Positions 16,373 through 26,288 are shown, counted from the stretch's first letter. The stretch: DNA of 64,000 bases from Alteromonas genovensis (GCF_010500895.1 NZ_JAAAWO010000006.1:62001-126000); one strand, 5' to 3'. Notes: generated from the letters alone by a model not told the origin. A program made the numbers and translations.

Positions 16373-17557
16373 TCACCAGCCTGTAACCGAATGCCATTTG
16401 TCCACGGCAACGCCATTTTCTACCACGTAATAATGGCTGTATTGCGCGGCAGTGGCGCATGCATGATTTGGGAGAATTTCTACGGCTTTGGCTGCTGGGA
16501 AGTGAGTGAAAATACCGTCAGTGCTTTTTGATTGGCTTTCCGACGGCGTTTCGGGGCTTGCGTTTGAAGCTGCAGTAATAATGCCGTGCTCTTGATTCGC
16601 GTCGCTCATGATGTAGCGCGTATTGTGGCTACTTGAAGGGGCAACTAGCCCATAGCCATAATCCTGAACGTGATCGGCGGTGCCGCGGTCTCTCGACATG
16701 GCCATCCAGCCAGCATCGGTTATTACCCAGCCTTTGTCTTTCTGATGACCTATTACCGTGCCCAGTACCGACATAGCAATATCGTCTACGTCGCATACGC
16801 CTAATCCTGCCATAACAAGGTCGAAAAATACGTACACGCCGGCGCGCACTTCGGTGATGCCGTCGAGTTGGTCAACGGCAAATGCGGTAGGGGTAGAGCC
16901 AATAGACACCGTATTACAATGTATTCCCTCTTCAAACAAACGTTTAACAGCATGTAGAGTCAGGTCGCGCTCTTGTGCCGCCATGTCTTGCTTTGCTTTT
17001 TCAGTAAAGCAAGCATAAGACTCGCCAGCATGGGTCATCACCCCTTCAAACTTTGCATGAGCACTATTGCTGATGTGTTTAGCAATGGAAATAAGTGTGT
17101 CAGTGTGAGGGTTTACGCCAGAGCGATGCCCATCGGTATCTAGCTCAATAATGACCTTAAATACGCAGTTGTGCTGTGCCATTTTCTCAAAGATAAGTGA
17201 CAGCATATCCTCATTATCGATGACAACCGTTAGGTCACAACCTTGCTGAATAAGTTGTGCCACGTGGGCTATTTTGTTTGGTGTAATACCTACCGCATAC
17301 AAAATATCGTCCATGCCGTGTTTAAAGAAATAGTCGGCTTCTTTTAGCGTTGAAACCGTAATGCCCTTAACGTTGCCAGCATCAATAATGGTCTGAGTTA
17401 CTTCAATCGACTTATGGGTTTTAACGTGAGGACGTAGAGTGCATTGCAAATTACCAATATGTGCAGATAACCGAGCAATGTTGCGCTGCATTTTGGCTTT
17501 GTCTATCAAGCAGCAGGGTGTAGGTAAGTCTTCAATGTTGGTTGGAGTAAAATGCAT
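16373..17557 (-). CDS. DSD1-family PLP enzyme (D-serine dehydratase / D-threonine aldolase-like)
   Basis: A 394-residue fold-type III PLP enzyme. PHVKTHKS holds the Lys expected to bind PLP. VIIELDTDGHRSGV and VSIGSTPTAF belong to the barrel, and the C-terminal PNHAC supplies the His and Cys that bind zinc in eukaryotic-type D-serine dehydratases. Relatives cleave or deaminate D-threonine, D-serine or 3-hydroxy-D-aspartate. The ATG at 17557 begins at the family N-terminus (FTPTNIEDLPTPC); upstream in-frame starts at 17587 and 17599 have no better SD. It converges with the esterase gene, 12 bp apart. A link to the sulfonated-sugar locus is not apparent. The intergenic stretch 17600-17796 holds no recognisable gene. 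Confidence 0.82.
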   Translation of the reverse strand: MHFTPTNIEDLPTPCCLIDKAKMQRNIARLSAHIGNLQCTLRPHVKTHKSIEVTQTIIDAGNVKGITVSTLKEADYFFKHGMDDILYAVGITPNKIAHVAQLIQQGCDLTVVIDNEDMLSLIFEKMAQHNCVFKVIIELDTDGHRSGVNPHTDTLISIAKHISNSAHAKFEGVMTHAGESYACFTEKAKQDMAAQERDLTLHAVKRLFEEGIHCNTVSIGSTPTAFAVDQLDGITEVRAGVYVFFDLVMAGLGVCDVDDIAMSVLGTVIGHQKDKGWVITDAGWMAMSRDRGTADHVQDYGYGLVAPSSSHNTRYIMSDANQEHGIITAASNASPETPSESQSKSTDGIFTHFPAAKAVEILPNHACATAAQYSHYYVVENGVAVDKWHSVTGW

Positions 17558-17796
17558 AAGCGCCACACAATAATTTAGATACTGCATACAGTAATGCACT
17601 AGTACTCAGGTTTCGAGTGTATTTACCGAAGCAAGCAATTATTTTCAACCAATAACTAGAATCATTAAAATGTGCATCACTCTATATTTGATAGTCACCT
17701 CATTGAAGGAGTGATTACTGATAAGGTTTACAATGTTCAGAGACTTAATCGAGAAAGTTCGATGATGTGATAGTGGCAAGTGGCTTGTAAACTGAA

Positions 17797-17836
17797 CAAA
17801 AAAGCCGCAGCATGAATGACTCAAACCGCGGCTTTT
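17797..17836 (-). terminator. Rho-independent terminator of the nuclease-cohesin operon
   Basis: On the minus strand the stem AAAAGCCGC / GCGGCTTTT is followed by a T-run. It lies 26 bp past the stop of the cohesin-like gene. Confidence 0.85.
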
Positions 17837-17862
17837 GTAAATTTTTCTTGAAACGGTTTGGC

Positions 17863-18426
17863 TTAGGCCTTACGGCGCACGCTTACTAGTCCGGCGATAG
17901 CCATTGCCATTAAACCTAATGATGCTGGCGCAGGAACGTCAACTGCATTATTAACATTCACTGATGCCGGAACAGTGCCAGCGTCAGTAGCAATGTTGAC
18001 TTCTCTGACCTCAGACGTAAAGAAGTCAAGAAAAGATGCAGCGACAGTACCAAAACCGATAGTTGAACCTATGGCATTCTTACGTCCAAGTAATTCAATT
18101 TCTAATACGGTGTATTCGCCTGCCAAAACTTCAGAAAAGTTGGCAAAGTCAATGCTAAAACCATAGCTTTCATCACCAGATAAAAAGGCTAAATCAGACA
18201 ATGCTGTTAAGTCGCTGCTAAACGTTCCATCAACGAAACCAAATATCGTTTTGTCAAATTCAAGTTGAAGCTGAAAACCAGTAAAGGCTTCGGTCATATC
18301 AGCAATGACCGAGACAGTAACGGTTTCGCCAACATCAATATCGTTGTCGCTTACAGATAATGAAATTAACGATGCATTTGCCTGCATTGTCACGAATAAA
18401 AATAAGCTAGCTAAAATCTTTTTCAT
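17863..18426 (-). CDS. Cohesin-domain PEP-CTERM surface/matrix protein
   Basis: A 187-residue exported protein with three parts: a signal peptide (ASLFLFVTMQANA), a beta-rich domain with cohesin-like features (VGETVTVSVIADM, then FTGFQLQLEFDKTIFGFVDG, about residues 20-160), and a PEP-CTERM tail with VPAPASLGLM, a membrane helix and RRKA. PEP-CTERM tails are recognised by exosortases, which place proteins at the surface or in the exopolysaccharide matrix. No exosortase gene is in this window. The gene starts 32 bp after the stop of a nuclease that ends in a dockerin, with TAGGAAG upstream. Adjacent cohesin and dockerin suggest that this protein anchors the nuclease (inference). Residues for binding cannot be tested by eye. 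Confidence 0.78.
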   Translation of the reverse strand: MKKILASLFLFVTMQANASLISLSVSDNDIDVGETVTVSVIADMTEAFTGFQLQLEFDKTIFGFVDGTFSSDLTALSDLAFLSGDESYGFSIDFANFSEVLAGEYTVLEIELLGRKNAIGSTIGFGTVAASFLDFFTSEVREVNIATDAGTVPASVNVNNAVDVPAPASLGLMAMAIAGLVSVRRKA

Positions 18427-18458
18427 GTTATCTTCCTACTGCTTTTAAGTTTTTGCCC

Positions 18459-21400
18459 TTATGCCGCGCAACGGGTGCGCGAGCATAAAGTCATCATTGT
18501 TTGAACATCGATAATATTGAATTTACCGTCTTTATTGAGGTCAAAATCGTCGCTAATCGACTGACGTGTGCGAATAGCCATCATGAAGCCACGCACATCG
18601 TTAATATCAACATCACCGTCTTTATCCCAGTCTCCACGTAACGCTTGAGCTTCAAGCTTCAGTGACACGATAACGGGGTCATGGTCTGACATGCGATATG
18701 CATCAGGTGCATACCAGCTATCAATCTGCGAGGCTGATTTAAAGTTAAGGTTGTAATCCAATACAATAGGCTCATCAGCGTTAATGTGCCATTCGGTAGT
18801 GTCTACAACGCTATCAATTAGAATGTCATTGGCAAGCGCATGGTCCAAGTACCCCAGCTCGCCGCCAAAGGTGTACGAATATGCATTCGCGCCGCCAAAT
18901 TCATTTGCTAAATCGGTGTACCCTTCGGCTAAAATTGCACGGATAGGATCTTCTTTTGCATACGCATTTAAATCGCCAATAATCAAAGCCGGTGTATCAA
19001 CAAACTCATTTGCAATAAACGCTGTTAACGCTTGAGCAGCACGCGTACGAGTTAAGTTGCAGCTTCCCTGACCAGTTTCATTATCGTCGTCACCCGCACC
19101 ACAGCTTGAACCTTTAGACTTAAGGTGATTAACACTTACCACCACTTCTTCGCCGTTTGCGTTTAATGCGAATTTTTGAATGAGCGACGGACGATTGCGA
19201 CGGTCGTTAAATAAAGGACCATCTTCATCGATGATCGAGTTACTGCTATCAAGAATACGTAACGCGCCGCTCAATGAAACGACATCAGGCTTATAAATAA
19301 GCGCGACGGTAATCGCATCAGTACCGACCGTTGTGCCAGGGTCAACAATTGCGTAGGCGTCTTCACCTAATTCTGCATTTACCGCATCGACAAGCTCAGC
19401 AATTGCACTACCTTCACCAAATCCGTTGTTTTCAATTTCCATTAAGCCCACGATATCGGCGTTCATTGACGCAATGGCGGCAACAGTTTTGAGAGTCTGG
19501 CGTTCAAACTCTGTTCTTCCAGCGCTATCTGTACCGTTATCGTCTGCTCCGCGACAATCATCGTTTCCTGCTGGACCACAAATATCTGGACCACTGTCGA
19601 TGTTGTTGAAGAAGTTCAGAACATTCAGACTGGCTACTGAAAGGTTTCCAGGCGCTAAATCAGGTGCTTCTGAACGAGGGTTTGAGGCAACGAACGTTGG
19701 CTCAGCAGTCGCATAAATCATGTATTCACCACGTGTAAAATCAAGCACACCCGTTAGTGATGATACCGTATCGCCTAAACGTAAGGTGTTTGAGGCTGAC
19801 AAATTACCAGTAGGGAATGGCACAACAGCAGGGTTTTGGTTGTCGCTACCGTCATCAAGAATGATGCGGTTCAATCGATTTTGCGCAGCCAATTCAAGAT
19901 TGTCAGTTGTACCAGGCTCAAAGATATTATTCGGGTTGAATATACGACCGTTTGACAATGTTACTCGACCAAAGCGACCCAAACCAAAGTTATCACTTAC
20001 CGTTAGCGGTGCAGAAAAGTTAACTAGCATTCCTTCAAGTGATTCAAGCACACTTAAAGACTCTACAGGCAAGCTCAACGACGTAGGTTTTATTGCAGCT
20101 ACTTCTTCTTCGCAAGGCGTTGTTTCCGCAAGTAAGCTCAGTTGCGTACGACCAAATCTCTCTGACACGTTACCATTTACTAATACTAGTTCACCGACGC
20201 TAGGTAACGTGAAGTTAGTATTTTGAACATACACCCCTTCTGATGTTTCAGGGTTACCGTCTTCGTCTGCTACTAGCTGTTGCACAACAAAACCATTCAG
20301 CTCAGGTAAAACAGAGGTTACCACTGCTTTTACCAATACATCCTGGCCTGATATCGGGCTTTCGCTAGCGTTACCCTGAATGGTGGCAATTGGTGTAAAG
20401 GAGCTGTTCGCATCACAAGATAATGCTTCTACTGTAGTGAAAGAACTTGAGAAATCAGCAGCCAATGCATCTACTCGCCCGTCAACATCACTGACTTGAT
20501 CAGCCGATACCAGCAACGTGCACGTTTCACCGTCTGCCAATTCTGTTTCTGGTGTCAGCGTGAGGGCGGTACCATCTAACTGACCGTTAAGTAATACTTC
20601 ACCTGAAATTGTGCAGTTAAGTGATGGCAAATCACCAAGACTAACATTTTCGCTGAACGTGACGGTGACTGCAGTATCAACACTGATTAACGTAGCTTGA
20701 TCAGCTGGCGTAACATCAACGATAGTTGGCGCCACATCTGGCACACTACAGCCTGCAAAGTTACTTCCATTTATTCTAGTTCCCGGCGAATAAAGTGCGC
20801 CTTCAGAACCAGTCGCAACGCTATGCTTAACGAAGACTTCGCCAGTAATGTCTGGGTCACGTGTGAGTGACTGATTGTCACCGCCAGCAGAGCCATAAGT
20901 CTGCTCGACAACAATGGCACCGTTACTTAACGTAATAGTGTCACCACTGTTGTTCAAGCCAAGGGCTCCGGTTGATGCCGCCTGAACAAGCGCGCCTGCT
21001 AAACCATCGTTTGGTGCGTTAGCGCCGAATACCACCAGCGCACAGCCCGCTTCAACACTTGAACCGCTTGGGAAAACATGACGAACTTGTGCACCATCGC
21101 TAAGTTCCCACCCAGTTAGGTCAAAGGCTTGTTCGCCGTTATTAACAATCTCTACAAATTCATCGTCTGAGAAATTTCGTGTGCCATCGCCATTTGCATC
21201 GCCTGCATCACCAGATGCAGGGTCGGCGTGTATTTCATTAACCAACAAAGGAGCGGTGACAGACTCATCAATTACGCTAAAAGAAATCATGATGTCTTCT
21301 GCTAGCGTGTCTGGCTCGCCGTCCAAATCAAACACATCCTCTGCGCTTATTGTGAATGAGCATTCATCTGCAGATGCGAAGTTAGAATCAGGAATAACCG

Positions 21401-22130
21401 TATACGTTGCTCCCTCACCCGACAGCGTACCTTGAATAGCAACGTCGCTAGAACATTCAATTGAATTGATAGCGCTTATTGCAACGTTTTCACTAAAGCG
21501 GAAAGAAATTGCTGCGTCAATCGCTACGTTTGTGTCGCCATCAGCGGGGGTGGTCGATACAACCGTTGGCGCATTGTCTACAACTACGCCACCAAAAGCT
21601 TGGTCATTATTAGAAGTGCCAGGAGTTGCTGTCGCTGGTGATTGCCAAACAAAGTCACTATAGGTCGTGCCAGAGCCCGAAAGCTGCAATGAATCACCGA
21701 TAGCGGTTGAGCCAGGCTCTGAAACACCAATATCAGCGCTTGTCATTCCGATGGCTACACCGTTAGTCGCTGTTAACTGGCCCTCATAGCTTAAAAATTG
21801 AACCACGTTACCTGTCGCATCAACCAGTGCCAGCCCATCGGGTGAGCCATTTTGGATACCAGAACGATTGACTGTAGCAAAGCCATAGCCAGCAGCTTGA
21901 TCGCCTATCACTCCAGACAGTGCTTGCGTACCGTAAGTTGTGCCATTACTTCCGTTATAAAAAACGACAGACCAACCGGTAAGATCAGTTCCGGCAGGCG
22001 CTGCGATTTCCACAAACTCGCCTGTATCACCACCAGTGTTATCATAGTGAATTTCATTTATAAACACAGTTGTAGCTTGTGCTGCTGATGCTAATGCAAC
22101 AGACATAGCTGCTGCTATCATTGCTTTCAT
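18459..22130 (-). CDS. Secreted multidomain ExeM/NucH-type nuclease with C-terminal dockerin
   Basis: A 1223-residue extracellular protein. Approximate order: signal peptide 1-19; lamin-tail domain (VFINEIHYDNTGGD) 22-175; Ig-like Big_5 domain (PADGDTNVAI) 180-290; second lamin-tail (LLVNEIHADPASGD) 295-455; second Big_5 465-570; OB-like domain 580-690; endonuclease/exonuclease/phosphatase domain 824-1160; dockerin 1164-1223. Catalytic landmarks are SLNVLNFF, LMEIEN, VNHLKSKG, IGDLNAY and SDHDP. The dockerin has two 12-residue calcium loops, DWDKDGDVDIND and DLNKDGKFNIID, with ligands at 1, 3, 5, 9 and 12. It probably degrades extracellular DNA for nutrients or biofilm turnover. Many relatives end in GlyGly-CTERM; here the dockerin stands in that place, next to a cohesin-like gene. 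Confidence 0.9.
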   Translation of the reverse strand: MKAMIAAAMSVALASAAQATTVFINEIHYDNTGGDTGEFVEIAAPAGTDLTGWSVVFYNGSNGTTYGTQALSGVIGDQAAGYGFATVNRSGIQNGSPDGLALVDATGNVVQFLSYEGQLTATNGVAIGMTSADIGVSEPGSTAIGDSLQLSGSGTTYSDFVWQSPATATPGTSNNDQAFGGVVVDNAPTVVSTTPADGDTNVAIDAAISFRFSENVAISAINSIECSSDVAIQGTLSGEGATYTVIPDSNFASADECSFTISAEDVFDLDGEPDTLAEDIMISFSVIDESVTAPLLVNEIHADPASGDAGDANGDGTRNFSDDEFVEIVNNGEQAFDLTGWELSDGAQVRHVFPSGSSVEAGCALVVFGANAPNDGLAGALVQAASTGALGLNNSGDTITLSNGAIVVEQTYGSAGGDNQSLTRDPDITGEVFVKHSVATGSEGALYSPGTRINGSNFAGCSVPDVAPTIVDVTPADQATLISVDTAVTVTFSENVSLGDLPSLNCTISGEVLLNGQLDGTALTLTPETELADGETCTLLVSADQVSDVDGRVDALAADFSSSFTTVEALSCDANSSFTPIATIQGNASESPISGQDVLVKAVVTSVLPELNGFVVQQLVADEDGNPETSEGVYVQNTNFTLPSVGELVLVNGNVSERFGRTQLSLLAETTPCEEEVAAIKPTSLSLPVESLSVLESLEGMLVNFSAPLTVSDNFGLGRFGRVTLSNGRIFNPNNIFEPGTTDNLELAAQNRLNRIILDDGSDNQNPAVVPFPTGNLSASNTLRLGDTVSSLTGVLDFTRGEYMIYATAEPTFVASNPRSEAPDLAPGNLSVASLNVLNFFNNIDSGPDICGPAGNDDCRGADDNGTDSAGRTEFERQTLKTVAAIASMNADIVGLMEIENNGFGEGSAIAELVDAVNAELGEDAYAIVDPGTTVGTDAITVALIYKPDVVSLSGALRILDSSNSIIDEDGPLFNDRRNRPSLIQKFALNANGEEVVVSVNHLKSKGSSCGAGDDDNETGQGSCNLTRTRAAQALTAFIANEFVDTPALIIGDLNAYAKEDPIRAILAEGYTDLANEFGGANAYSYTFGGELGYLDHALANDILIDSVVDTTEWHINADEPIVLDYNLNFKSASQIDSWYAPDAYRMSDHDPVIVSLKLEAQALRGDWDKDGDVDINDVRGFMMAIRTRQSISDDFDLNKDGKFNIIDVQTMMTLCSRTRCAA

Positions 22131-22267
22131 TTTGTCTCCCCAGACATTGATACGCCAGTTTTTTGGTTCTTATGGTGTCAAGATTTTGTCGCATCATATT
22201 TAACTACTTCTGTGACAGACTGATGACAGCATTTTTAGGAGCAAGTAAGCAAAAAAATAAAATAAAA

Positions 22268-22300
22268 AAAGCCGGGTATGGAATTTACCTACCCGGCTTT
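22268..22300 (-). terminator. Terminator of the small outer-membrane protein gene
   Basis: On the minus strand the stem AAAGCCGGGTA / TACCCGGCTTT is followed by a long T-run (TTTTTTTATTTT). It ends the transcript of the gene at 22362-22934. The remaining 22131-22361 region would hold the nuclease promoter. Confidence 0.85.
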
Positions 22301-22361
22301 ATCATTAGCGCCAACAACTATAATAATGTAAAAATTTACGCCATATAGGGGCTACATCACA

Positions 22362-22934
22362 TTAAAAGTTATAACGTGCATTCAATCCAAACGTACTTAG
22401 GTCGTCTGAAGTTTCATAGCTAACGCCTACAGCAAAGGCAGGAGAGAAGAAGTAGTCGCCACCAATGAGTAGCGATGTGTCGCTGCCACTGTCAGTATCA
22501 ATATATTTCACGGCACCGCGAAGTTCTATGTTGTCCATTACCATAGAGCGAGCACCGGCTGTTAAGCCATACCCGTCTTCGCTTTCAGACTCACCACTTC
22601 CTGATATTTCAACATCTTCATAGCTAACAATACCGTAAAGGTCTGTTTTGTTTGATAGGGCATAGCGATAGCCTAAACCGAGTGACAATCTATCGAAGTC
22701 TACTTCAGTGCCAAAGATATCGTCGTTTTGCATTGAATAGCTACCGGTAACAAACACGTCGTCTGTCACTAGTTTTGATGCTGAAATGCTAAAGCCATCA
22801 GGCTCATAGTTTAAATCAGCATCATCAAAATCGGTCATTACATAGCTGGCTTGGACAAAATCCCAAGCAGGAGCAGCTGCGAAAGAGGCTGCAGATACTG
22901 CACTAAGTGCGGCAGCAAGAATTAGTTTTTTCAT
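22362..22934 (-). CDS. Small outer-membrane beta-barrel protein
   Basis: A 190-residue protein with a clear signal peptide (KKLILAAALSAVSAASFAAA) and alternating hydrophobic/polar strands typical of an 8-strand barrel: FVQASYVMTDF, DDVFVTGSYSMQ, LSLGLGYRYAL, LYGIVSYEDVEI, GYGLTAGARSM, IELRGAVKYID, FAVGVSYETSD and a last strand ending ARYNF with terminal Phe. This fits the OmpA/OmpX-like or porin-family outer membrane beta-barrel group. No periplasmic peptidoglycan-binding domain follows. Function unknown; such proteins often affect adhesion or envelope stability. It is a single gene with its own terminator. Confidence 0.82.
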   Translation of the reverse strand: MKKLILAAALSAVSAASFAAAPAWDFVQASYVMTDFDDADLNYEPDGFSISASKLVTDDVFVTGSYSMQNDDIFGTEVDFDRLSLGLGYRYALSNKTDLYGIVSYEDVEISGSGESESEDGYGLTAGARSMVMDNIELRGAVKYIDTDSGSDTSLLIGGDYFFSPAFAVGVSYETSDDLSTFGLNARYNF

Positions 22935-23449
22935 TTAATCATTCCTTAATGTTGAGTGCCTGTGGTTGGGAACCCCGAATTCGAGTTCAGGACCAGGCAG
23001 CGTGGAAATATACGCTTTATAAGGAATTAATCTACTTTTTTCAGGCGCTTATATGTTACGAGATGTAATTTCTGACACAATTTTTTGCTAAGAAGCAAAC
23101 CCAACCTACCATGTTAAACGAACTACTTTTTCTACTAATAACGAAAATACTTAATCGTTTTTCTTGTTAACTAAGTGTAAAAGTGTAGCTCATTATTTAA
23201 TCAGCTTGTTGCCCTTTTGTTATCATTTGGTGAGAAAGCATTATCCTAAAGTAGTAATTTTATATAGGGTTAATAGTGATGAGTAGTGCTAAAAGGTCGA
23301 AATAACGAAATGTTTGTACTAATAAGGCGCATTATTGTAGCATCAAAAGTGCACAGGGTGAGATTTCACCTCACCGCGTCATTTTGAATATCACAAAACA
23401 TAATAAAAATAATATCTATACAAACAACATGTCTTGAAGGAGACACACA
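22935..23449. other. Intergenic region between divergent genes
   Basis: A 515-bp AT-rich stretch between the outer-membrane barrel gene (minus) and the TonB receptor (plus), which must hold both promoters. A short ATG-led frame near 23280 (nine codons) has no support. No repeat, RNA gene or convincing operator was recognised. Confidence 0.7.
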
Positions 23450-26176
23450 GTGAACCAAAGTAACTTCACAAAAGGTCGTAAACTTAATCGTATAACCTCA
23501 GCGCTGCTAGCTGGCTCTATACCATTATTTGCCGCACTTTCTGCTCCTGCATTGGCACAGGAAGCGGAAGAAGAAGCAGAAAGTTTTGAGAATATTATTG
23601 TTACCGGTACGCGCATGACTAACCGTTCTGCGGCAGATTCTCCGGTACCTGTTGATGTGATCAGTGGTGACGAGTTTCGTCAAAACTCATCTTCTGACGT
23701 ACAAGACATGCTTCGCACCAACGTACCGTCGTTTGATGTAAACACTCAGCCAATAAGCGACGCGGCAACCATCGTGCGTCCTGCCAACATGCGAGGCTTA
23801 TCTCCTGATAACGTACTGGTGTTGGTTAACGGCAAGCGTAGACACCGTGGCTCAATTATCTCATTTTTAGGTGGTGGTATTTCTGATGGGGCACAAGGTG
23901 TCGACATTTCAGCTATACCGTCACTTGCGTTAAAGCAGGTTGAAGTTCTGCGCGACGGTGCATCATCACAGTATGGTTCTGATGCCATTGCCGGTGTGCT
24001 TAACTTCCTGCTTCGCGATGACGACGAAGGTTTCGAGCTTCGCGCTAACTATGGTTCTACCTATGAAGGCGACGGAGACAACTACACTATTTCTGCTAAC
24101 GCGGGTTTCTCTTTAGGCGATAGCGGTTTTGTCAACGTAACTGGTGAAATTCGCGACGTAGAAGGGACTATCCGCTCGGTAGTACGCAACGATGTTGCGG
24201 CTATGGTTGATGCGGGATACTTAGCACAGTCAGACTTCTCTACCATTAACGCGTATACAGACGAAGTGCCTCAGTACTGGGGTCAGCCCGATGTTGAAGA
24301 CGATGTAAAAGTGTTCATTAACTCTGGGTATGAGTTTAGTGATGCCGCCGAGGTTTACCTTTTTGGTAACTACGGTCAGCGTACGGTTACTGGCGGTTTC
24401 TTCTATCGTAACCCGGTAACCGAAGGCAGCCAGCGTGGTGGTGTTTACGCTGGCCCATTAGTTGACCCACTCACAGGCATGGAAGATGAGAACGGTGTAC
24501 ACTCAGTGCTTGTTGGCGACTTAGACGGAGTAGGGGTAGGCGGAAGCTGTATTGCAGGTATCCCAATTGGCGGAAACGGTAACGTTTTTCCAGACCCAAC
24601 GTTCCTTCAGCAAGTTCAAGCCGATGACAACTGTTTCTCGTTTATCGAAACAATTCCATTGGGCTTTGTGCCACGCTTTGGTGGTGAAAACGAAGACATG
24701 GCGTTCACGGTTGGTTTACGTGGCGACCTAGAAGTGGGTACGGGTCTTTATTACGACGTTAGCGCACAGCGCGGTTCTAACCGAACTGACTTCTTCATTA
24801 ACAACACAATTAATGCATCGTTAGGTCCTGATACGCCGCGCGACTTTAACCCGGGTGGTCAAGAGCAAACTGAAACCTTGTTTAACCTTAACTTTGTGTA
24901 TGGCATAGACGTTGGTTTTGAATCAGATTTAAACGTAGCCTTTGGTGCTGAATACCGCGAAGAAGAGTTTGACCTGTTTGCTGGTGATGCCGCTTCATTT
25001 GCGTTAGGCCCATTGGCAAGCCAAGGGTTTTCATCAAGCTCGAACGGCTTTGGTGGTTTCCCAAGTGACACCAGTGCTTCACAAGACAGTACAGCGTTTT
25101 ACTTAGACTTAGAAGCTGACGTTACAGAGTCACTGACTCTACAAGCTGCAGTCCGCCGCGAAGATTTCAGCGAGTTTGGTGATACTACCGACTTTAAACT
25201 GGCGGGTATTTTCCACGTAACCGACGACTTCCGAATTCGCAGTGCTTATTCAACGGGCTTCCACGCACCAACAGCGGGTCAGGCGAATATTACAAACGTA
25301 ACTACACAGAACGTGAATGGCGTGCTTATCGACCAAGGTACATTGCCTCTGTCATCGGCCGCGGGTCAGCTAGCCGCTGATTTCATTGAGAGCCAGGGTA
25401 ACGGTCGTCCAGACTTAGGCCCAGAGGAAGCGAAAAACTTCTCTGTCGGTTTCTCTGTAGACGTTGCAGACATGAGCTGGACAGTCGATTTTTACAATAT
25501 CGAGCTTGAAAACCGCGTAGCACTTGGTGCTAACGTAGACTTCCTTGACGCGCTTAACTTTGCAGGTGGCGGTACAAGCTACGCGTCTGTATCTGAGGCG
25601 CTAACAGAGCTTGATTCTTCTGGCATCATCGATCGACAAAACTTCATTGGCTTAGACGACTTATCTCAGTTCAGATTCTTCTCTAACAGCTTTGACACCA
25701 CTACGCGCGGTATCGACGTGGTTGGTAACTACAGCTTTGATGCATGGGGCGGTAGTTCACGCCTAACATTAGCGGCTAACTACAACGAAACCGAAGTGGA
25801 CGATGTTGGTACGCTTAACCCAATTGGTGAAGGCCGTGTTGCTGCCATTGAAGACTTACTACCTAACTTACGTGGTAACGTTTCGTGGACACACACCCAA
25901 GGCGACTTCAGAACGCTAGTGCGCGCTAATTACTACGGTGGTTGGGATGATACTGGTAACGGTGTTAACGGTATTGGTGCAACGGTACTAGTTGATGTTG
26001 AGGCCGTGTACTCGTACAGCGAAAACCTTGATTTGGTAGTGGGCGCTAACAACTTATTCGACACTTACCCAGATGAAAACCCAAGCGCGGGAAGCTTAGG
26101 TCAGCTTTACTCTGAAGCTAGCCCGTTTGGTTTCAACGGTGGTTCGTACTACGTACAAGCACGCTACACGTACTAA
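23450..26176 (+). CDS. TonB-dependent outer-membrane receptor
   Basis: A 908-residue receptor starting at a GTG with AAGGAG 7 nt upstream. After a signal peptide (LLAGSIPLFAALSAPALA) comes an acidic linker and the TonB box-like ENIIVTGTRM. The plug has VPVDVISGDEF, MRGLSPDNVLVLVNGKRRHR and VEVLRDGASSQYGSDAIAGV. The barrel ends in SYYVQARYTY. The NGKRRHR plug and long barrel are common in Alteromonadales receptors for carbohydrates or peptides, but the ligand cannot be told. It is a single transcription unit with two hairpins downstream; its neighbours give no pathway. Confidence 0.9.
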   Translation: MNQSNFTKGRKLNRITSALLAGSIPLFAALSAPALAQEAEEEAESFENIIVTGTRMTNRSAADSPVPVDVISGDEFRQNSSSDVQDMLRTNVPSFDVNTQPISDAATIVRPANMRGLSPDNVLVLVNGKRRHRGSIISFLGGGISDGAQGVDISAIPSLALKQVEVLRDGASSQYGSDAIAGVLNFLLRDDDEGFELRANYGSTYEGDGDNYTISANAGFSLGDSGFVNVTGEIRDVEGTIRSVVRNDVAAMVDAGYLAQSDFSTINAYTDEVPQYWGQPDVEDDVKVFINSGYEFSDAAEVYLFGNYGQRTVTGGFFYRNPVTEGSQRGGVYAGPLVDPLTGMEDENGVHSVLVGDLDGVGVGGSCIAGIPIGGNGNVFPDPTFLQQVQADDNCFSFIETIPLGFVPRFGGENEDMAFTVGLRGDLEVGTGLYYDVSAQRGSNRTDFFINNTINASLGPDTPRDFNPGGQEQTETLFNLNFVYGIDVGFESDLNVAFGAEYREEEFDLFAGDAASFALGPLASQGFSSSSNGFGGFPSDTSASQDSTAFYLDLEADVTESLTLQAAVRREDFSEFGDTTDFKLAGIFHVTDDFRIRSAYSTGFHAPTAGQANITNVTTQNVNGVLIDQGTLPLSSAAGQLAADFIESQGNGRPDLGPEEAKNFSVGFSVDVADMSWTVDFYNIELENRVALGANVDFLDALNFAGGGTSYASVSEALTELDSSGIIDRQNFIGLDDLSQFRFFSNSFDTTTRGIDVVGNYSFDAWGGSSRLTLAANYNETEVDDVGTLNPIGEGRVAAIEDLLPNLRGNVSWTHTQGDFRTLVRANYYGGWDDTGNGVNGIGATVLVDVEAVYSYSENLDLVVGANNLFDTYPDENPSAGSLGQLYSEASPFGFNGGSYYVQARYTY

Positions 26177-26209
26177 ACGCTTTACTTAAAAAGCATTTCA
26201 GTACTGATA

Positions 26210-26231
26210 ATGTGGCTGCTAGCAGCCACAT
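26210..26231 (+). repeat. 22-bp perfect palindrome after the TonB receptor
   Basis: ATGTGGCTGCTAGCAGCCACAT, 33 bp past the receptor stop. No T-tract follows; it precedes a true terminator by 5 bp and may act with it or protect the 3' end. Confidence 0.7.
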
Positions 26232-26236
26232 ACAAC

Positions 26237-26288
26237 AATGCCGCTTTCTTGTGCTCTCATAGTGAGGCACCGGAAAGCGGCATTTTTT
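26237..26288 (+). terminator. Rho-independent terminator of the TonB receptor
   Basis: Stem AATGCCGCTTTC / GAAAGCGGCATT enclosing a 24-nt loop, ending in TTTTTT. Confidence 0.85.

Noticed and set aside
19720-20226. A 168-codon open frame antisense to the nuclease gene
   Set aside because: It lies wholly opposite a strongly supported coding region and its protein is low-complexity Ser/Pro-rich, as expected for a shadow frame.
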